Below are positions 14,709 through 19,012 of a stretch of 19,012 nt of DNA, in pieces; the stretch's first letter is position 1, and each line of letters starts with the position of its first letter. The notes under the pieces are model-generated. The model was not told where the DNA came from. It worked only from the letters and a program-made list of their open reading frames with translations, and did no database searches. The position numbers were made by a program, and so were the translations under genes. The DNA is from Nitrosopumilaceae archaeon (lineage in GTDB: Archaea > Thermoproteota > Nitrososphaeria > Nitrososphaerales > Nitrosopumilaceae). Location: the NCBI GenBank assembly GCA_013867245.1, contig JACENB010000163.1, positions 1 to 19,012 on the forward strand, in the 5' to 3' direction.

Positions 14709-17700
14709 TTAGAGTTTCTCCTTAATTAGCAATCTTGGTGCAACGTTTAGACTTTGCATTTCTTGCAATAATAGTTTGAATGCATATGCTACAGATACTG
14801 AAGATACTTTAGCTTTATCTCCACAAACTCTGCAAACATATTTTCTTTGTTTAACATCATGATAAGCAACTAAACCACATCTTTCACAAACGAAAACATC
14901 AGATTTATCAGATTCATCTAACAATCTATCCTTTAGAATCATTGATGCACCATAAGCAATTAAACAATCTCTTTCCATTTCACCAAATCTCAATCCACCA
15001 CCTCTAGCTCTACCTTCAGTTGGTTGTTTAGTTAACATCTGAACTTGTCCACGTGCTCTTGCATGTATTTTGTCAGCAACCATATGATGAAGTTTTTGAT
15101 AATATACTACACCAATAAAGACATCAACTGGGAATGCTTTTCCAGTTCTTCCGTCGTACATTATTTCTTTACCAGAATATTTGAAATTATGTGCATCCAT
15201 AACTTCCTTAACTTCATCCATTTTCTCTCCAACGAATGCAGAACCATCAAATCTCTTTCCACGGAATGATGCAGCTTTTCCACAAATGGATTCCATCATC
15301 ATACCCACAGTCATTCTAGATGGGAAAGCGTGAGGATTAATTAAAACATCAGGGGACATACCTTCAGCAGTGTATGGTAAGTCTTCTGCTTTTGCTAAAA
15401 TTCCAAGTACACCTTTTTGTCCGTGTCTTGAAGCAAATTTATCACCAATTTCAGGAATTCTCATATCTCTTGCTCTAATTTTATACATTTTTCCACCCTC
15501 GTTAGATTGAGTCATTACAACTGTATCAATTACACCAGCTTCAGAAGGTCTTACACCAATGGATGTATCTCTACGATAAGGACCAGATGATTCAAACTCT
15601 CTGTATTCTTCCATAAATCTTGGAGGACTAGTTTTACCAATCAAAATATCTCCACCTTTAACAGGGGACTCTGATGCTACTACACCATCTTCTTCAAGTA
15701 ATCTATATGCTCTTTCACCTTTGTAACCTCTTACATTATCTTCAGCGTTTGGAATTTCAAATGAATCCCTCATTCCACCAGGATATTGTTTTGCTTCAGC
15801 ATCATAAATTCTAAAGAAGAAAGTTCTACCTAATCCTCTATCAACAGAAGCTTTACTGAGAACAATTGCATCCTCAATGTTGTAACCATCAAATGGCAAT
15901 ACAGCAACTACACAGTTCTGACCTGCTGGTCTATCTTCTAATCCAAGTAGTTTCATTGCTTTTGTATTTACAGCTGGAACTTGTGGGTATAACATAAGGT
16001 GTTGTCTAACATATGTACTAGTATTCATCATCGGTGTTGAAAATCCTAAACTTTGTTTTGCCATTGCAGATTCGTATGTATTTCTTGGAGATTGGTTATG
16101 TTCTGGATATGGAATTATAGATGCGCCTGCTCCCAAAATTGCTGGTGGAAATACTTCAAGGTGAGTGTGTTTCTTTGAATCTTTTTCATCTAATGTAATG
16201 TAACAATTCTCTTCTTCATTTGCATCAATCATTTCTAAGACACCCATTCTTAACAAATCATTCCAAGATAGTAATTTCTTTGAAATTTTATCTAAAAGAT
16301 CTTGAGTAAGTAATGGTTTGTTATCTTTGATAATTATTAACGGTCTTAAAACTCGTCCAGCATTACAATTAACATATAATCTTCGAGTAGCCTCTTTGTG
16401 TTCATCAGATTTATGGAATGAAACTCCAACGTGTGGATGGATTTTTGAATTTCTTCTAAGATCTCTAAGAGATTCTGCTAATTCAAGTCCATCTTTATAA
16501 TATCCAATTAATCGTCCATCGACAAATATTCTAGTTCCATCTTGTTTCAAATCATCTTTTGCATCAAAGAAATGTACAGTTCCAAGATCATATAATTTCT
16601 CAACAATTTCCTCAGAAGGAACATTTACTGAAATTATTCCAGATAATGCAAGATTTTTTACCAAACCACAATTTGAGCCTTCAGGTGTTTCACTAGGACA
16701 AATTCTTCCAAAGTGTGTTGCGTGCAAATCTCTTGCTTCAAAGTTTGGTTGAGTTCTACTAAGTGGTGATTGAATTCTTCTAAGATGACTGATAGTTGAT
16801 AGATAGTTTGTTCTGTCAAGTAATTGTGTAACTCCAACTCTACCACGACCCCAGTTTCCTGTTGCAATAGCATTGTTTAGTTTATCAGTAATAATTCCAG
16901 GACGAATTGATGCAGCAACTGCATTAATTCCACGTTTTTGACCTGAACGCTCTAATTGATATTTCATATCTCTAACCAAATTTCTAAATGCAGTTCTAAA
17001 CAAATCGGCAAGCATTTGTCCTGCAAATTTGATGACTTTGTTTCCATAATGATCTTTATCATCAGGAGTTATCCAATTGAGTTTTAATTCTAATAATTTA
17101 CATGCTGCTTCTCCTAAGAATTGTGCTTTTTCTTTTCTGTTTTCAGGATGTTTTCCTAGATGAGGTAATAATCCCCAGTCAAGTAAAGTTTCAGCACGTT
17201 TAATTTGGAATTCTTCTAACATTCCAGGTGCAATTCTTTTACTGATGTAAACAATAGCATCTTTAGATGTAGGAACATCTCCTGCTTTTTCAAAAGAGCC
17301 TTCTAATTCATCTTGAAGTTCATCAACTAGTGAAACTACTGAAGCAATTTCTTTATCAGATTCTAATCCAAGTGCTCTCATTAAAGTAACAACTGGAATA
17401 TCTACAGGAGAACCAGGAATTCTTGCAACTATCAATCCATCATTTTTCATAACGAGTTCTAATTTTGCACGGTAACCAACAATTGAAGAATAAACTTTTG
17501 CTTTGAAAACAGTGTTTCCACCAACTAGTTCTCTATCTACAATTATTTTATTATAAGAAAGATCTTCTAATCCAACAATTACTCTTTCTGAACCATTAAT
17601 GATAAAGTAGCCACCAGGATCATTTGGATCTTCACCATGTTCAATTAATTTTTGATTAGAGAAATTATTCAAAATACATGCATTAGATTTTGCCATAACT

Positions 17701-18059
17701 GGTACATCACCAATATGAACAAATCGTGATTCCAGAATTTTACCATCTTCAACAACACTAGCTTCCATCATTACAGGTGCAGAATAAGAAACATTTCGTA
17801 ATCTTGCTTCAGCTGGTGTGATGTGAGTAATAGAACCATCAAGTTCCATCATTCTTGGTTGTTGAAGTTTTACTTTTCCTAATTGAATTTTATATGGATA
17901 TTCAGCATTTTCAATGTCAATTTGTCCAACTTCATTTATGATACTTTGAAGTCCTCTTTCTAAAAATTCATCAAAAGAATTAAGATGTTGACGTGCAATA
18001 CCTTCACGTTTTAAAATATCTTGAATTACTGGCCAACGTTTGTTTGAAGGATCAGCCAA
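14709..18059 (-). CDS. rpoB: RNA polymerase second-largest subunit, unsplit B
   Basis: Subunit B forms the other half of the active-site cleft. It is a single 1116-residue chain rather than the B'+B'' pair of many euryarchaea. Recognisable segments include GGYFIINGSERVIVGLEDLS, the SPLSRTQPNFEARDLHATHFGRICPSETPEG region, GYNIEDAIVLSKASVDRGLGR, and GDKFASRHGQKG at 872-883. The C-terminal zinc ribbon has C1058, C1061, C1076 and C1079, followed by the clamp helices (YAFKLLLQEMQSLNVAPRL). It begins 2 nt after the rpoH stop and ends 1 nt before rpoA. Confidence 0.98.
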   Translation of the reverse strand: MADPSNKRWPVIQDILKREGIARQHLNSFDEFLERGLQSIINEVGQIDIENAEYPYKIQLGKVKLQQPRMMELDGSITHITPAEARLRNVSYSAPVMMEASVVEDGKILESRFVHIGDVPVMAKSNACILNNFSNQKLIEHGEDPNDPGGYFIINGSERVIVGLEDLSYNKIIVDRELVGGNTVFKAKVYSSIVGYRAKLELVMKNDGLIVARIPGSPVDIPVVTLMRALGLESDKEIASVVSLVDELQDELEGSFEKAGDVPTSKDAIVYISKRIAPGMLEEFQIKRAETLLDWGLLPHLGKHPENRKEKAQFLGEAACKLLELKLNWITPDDKDHYGNKVIKFAGQMLADLFRTAFRNLVRDMKYQLERSGQKRGINAVAASIRPGIITDKLNNAIATGNWGRGRVGVTQLLDRTNYLSTISHLRRIQSPLSRTQPNFEARDLHATHFGRICPSETPEGSNCGLVKNLALSGIISVNVPSEEIVEKLYDLGTVHFFDAKDDLKQDGTRIFVDGRLIGYYKDGLELAESLRDLRRNSKIHPHVGVSFHKSDEHKEATRRLYVNCNAGRVLRPLIIIKDNKPLLTQDLLDKISKKLLSWNDLLRMGVLEMIDANEEENCYITLDEKDSKKHTHLEVFPPAILGAGASIIPYPEHNQSPRNTYESAMAKQSLGFSTPMMNTSTYVRQHLMLYPQVPAVNTKAMKLLGLEDRPAGQNCVVAVLPFDGYNIEDAIVLSKASVDRGLGRTFFFRIYDAEAKQYPGGMRDSFEIPNAEDNVRGYKGERAYRLLEEDGVVASESPVKGGDILIGKTSPPRFMEEYREFESSGPYRRDTSIGVRPSEAGVIDTVVMTQSNEGGKMYKIRARDMRIPEIGDKFASRHGQKGVLGILAKAEDLPYTAEGMSPDVLINPHAFPSRMTVGMMMESICGKAASFRGKRFDGSAFVGEKMDEVKEVMDAHNFKYSGKEIMYDGRTGKAFPVDVFIGVVYYQKLHHMVADKIHARARGQVQMLTKQPTEGRARGGGLRFGEMERDCLIAYGASMILKDRLLDESDKSDVFVCERCGLVAYHDVKQRKYVCRVCGDKAKVSSVSVAYAFKLLLQEMQSLNVAPRLLIKEKL

Positions 18060-18061
18060 AT

Positions 18062-18313
18062 CTAGACCTCCACCACATATCGATAGTAAAGACTCTCACC
18101 AGCAGTTGGACTATTTCTAGTGATTTTTATCATATCACCAGGTTTTACACCAAGTCCCATAATTGCAGGATCATTTACGAAAATTAATGGTAATTCTGTT
18201 GGTTTACAATTATATTTTTTTAAAACTTCTTCAGCTTCTGATTTTGGAATAATTTCATGTTTTGGAACATAAACATGATCTGGTACTAAAATTTGGTTTT
18301 TCTTAATTGCCAT
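18062..18313 (-). CDS. rpoH: RNA polymerase subunit H (Rpo5)
   Basis: Small archaeal polymerase subunit matching the C-terminal domain of eukaryotic Rpb5. The 83 residues show ILVPDHVYVPKHEIIPKSEAEEVLKKY, LPLIFVNDPAIMGLGVKPGDMIKITRNSPTAGES and the ending YYRYVVEV, all standard for the family. The ATG at 18313 opens the block; rpoB follows after 2 nt. A C-rich/G-rich stretch directly ahead of the start (GGGGGC on the minus strand) might help ribosome binding. Confidence 0.97.
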   Translation of the reverse strand: MAIKKNQILVPDHVYVPKHEIIPKSEAEEVLKKYNCKPTELPLIFVNDPAIMGLGVKPGDMIKITRNSPTAGESLYYRYVVEV

Positions 18314-18387
18314 TTAAGAAGCCCCCAGATCGAACATTAAATGTAATAGTAAATAATACACACAAACTGAAAAAAATCACGTTCGGG

Positions 18388-18399
18388 TTAATATATATC
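18388..18399 (-). promoter_or_regulatory. Strong TATA box upstream of the rpoH-rpoB-rpoA block
   Basis: GATATATATTAA on the minus strand is the best TATA match in the window and predicts a start near 18366, leaving a leader of about 50 nt. A second, weaker A/T box near 18340-18348 could start transcription closer to the ATG. The whole 18314-18416 gap has no gene. Confidence 0.55.
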
Positions 18400-18416
18400 T
18401 AATCTGAAACTTCAAA

Positions 18417-19012
18417 TCAAGAAATTATTTTCTTATTGACTCTATTTGCAATATTTGCAGCAATTCCACCAGCAGCAATTCCATTATCGATATTTACAAC
18501 AGATAACCCCAAAGAGCAACTTTGCAACATAGATGCTAAAGCTGCAATTCCTTTTTCACCATATCCATATCCAACTGATGTTGGAATTCCAATAATTGGT
18601 ATATCTACAAGAGTAGAAACCAAAGTGGCCAAAGCCCCCTCCATTCCAGCTGCAACAATAATACAATCAACATCCTCTTCAATCATTTTCTTTAAAATTG
18701 GAAATATTCTTTGGATTCCAGCAACTCCAACATCATAACTTGTGATACATTTACAATTCATTGCTTCACACATTAATCTAGATTCTTCAGCAACTCCAAT
18801 ATCAGAAGTTCCAGCTGTCAAAATACCAACTGTTCCTCCATGGAATTTAATTGGTTTTTTAAATATCAAAATAGTTGATGAATTTTTTCCCGTAGAGATT
18901 TTTACTTTTAATGTTTTTACGAACAAAAGTAATTTTTTGTAATGCTCTTTTTTGATTCTTGAAACAAGAACAGAATTAGTTTTTTCTAGAGTCTTTTTAA
19001 TGATTTTTTTAA
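18417..19012 (-). CDS. larB: LarB-like nickel-pincer cofactor synthase, C-terminal part (5' end outside window)
   Basis: LarB carboxylates and hydrolyses nicotinic acid adenine dinucleotide to give the precursor of the nickel-pincer nucleotide cofactor; it is related to PurE. The visible 197 residues contain the family run: GILTAGTSDIGVAEES, SYDVGVAGIQRI, VAAGMEGALATLVSTLVDIPIIGIPTSVGYGYG and LSVVNIDNG. A TTG at 18926 is not the start: the same frame remains open to the window edge and its translation (VLVSRIKKEHYKKL) looks like the LarB N-terminal linker. The gene runs towards the polymerase block with about 100 nt between them. A plain PurE would lack the GMEGALATLV/NIDNG pattern seen here. 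Confidence 0.88.
   Translation of the reverse strand, partial: KKIIKKTLEKTNSVLVSRIKKEHYKKLLLFVKTLKVKISTGKNSSTILIFKKPIKFHGGTVGILTAGTSDIGVAEESRLMCEAMNCKCITSYDVGVAGIQRIFPILKKMIEEDVDCIIVAAGMEGALATLVSTLVDIPIIGIPTSVGYGYGEKGIAALASMLQSCSLGLSVVNIDNGIAAGGIAANIANRVNKKIIS

Noticed and set aside
14477..14725. Plus-strand open frames within rpoA/rpoB, such as this one
   Set aside because: They lie opposite highly conserved polymerase sequence and show no recognisable product or promoter.
18417..18926. PurE (N5-CAIR mutase) starting at TTG 18926
   Set aside because: Motifs GMEGALATLV and VVNIDNG are LarB-type, and the frame continues upstream with matching LarB-like sequence.

Overview
The window comes from an archaeon of the Thaumarchaeota (Nitrososphaerota), most likely a Nitrosopumilus-like ammonia oxidiser. 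It is AT-rich. It has an archaeal rpoH-rpoB-rpoA-rpl30e-nusA-rps12-rps7 block in which both large RNA polymerase subunits are single unsplit proteins, several genes with a TATA-like box about 25 nt before the start codon (leaderless transcription), frequent TTG/GTG starts, and an archaeal tRNA with a short intron. The genus is an inference; the class-level call rests mainly on the unsplit rpoA.

Left part (1-4158, + strand): the C-terminal part of alanyl-tRNA synthetase, cut by the window edge, is followed 7 nt later by a complete archaeal leucyl-tRNA synthetase. Tail to tail with leuS lies a very short minus-strand ORF (4159-4281) that encodes a 40-residue protein with two CxxC knuckles. A membrane-anchored or secreted 142-residue protein of unknown function follows on the minus strand.

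Middle part (4878-7376): the 333-nt gap before a geranylgeranyl-reductase-like flavoprotein holds the most striking object in the window. It is three tandem hairpins (4944-5067) whose stems differ in sequence but keep base pairing, and which share the same asymmetric internal loop. I read it as a small structured RNA, possibly a new ncRNA or a tandem leader element. The reductase gene overlaps by 4 nt, tail to tail, a CxxxxCxxCC (YkgJ-type) metal-binding protein. After these come a small unknown protein (106 residues) and tRNA-Gln(CUG) with a 15-nt intron.

Right part (7441-18313, minus strand): rpoH, rpoB, rpoA (fused A'+A''), an Sm-like protein, a secreted beta-rich protein, eL30, NusA, uS12 and uS7. 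This is the conserved archaeal transcription/translation block, with an Sm-like gene and a secreted-protein gene placed between rpoA and rpl30e. At the right edge is the C-terminal part of LarB, a carboxylase/hydrolase of nickel-pincer cofactor synthesis, also cut by the window edge.
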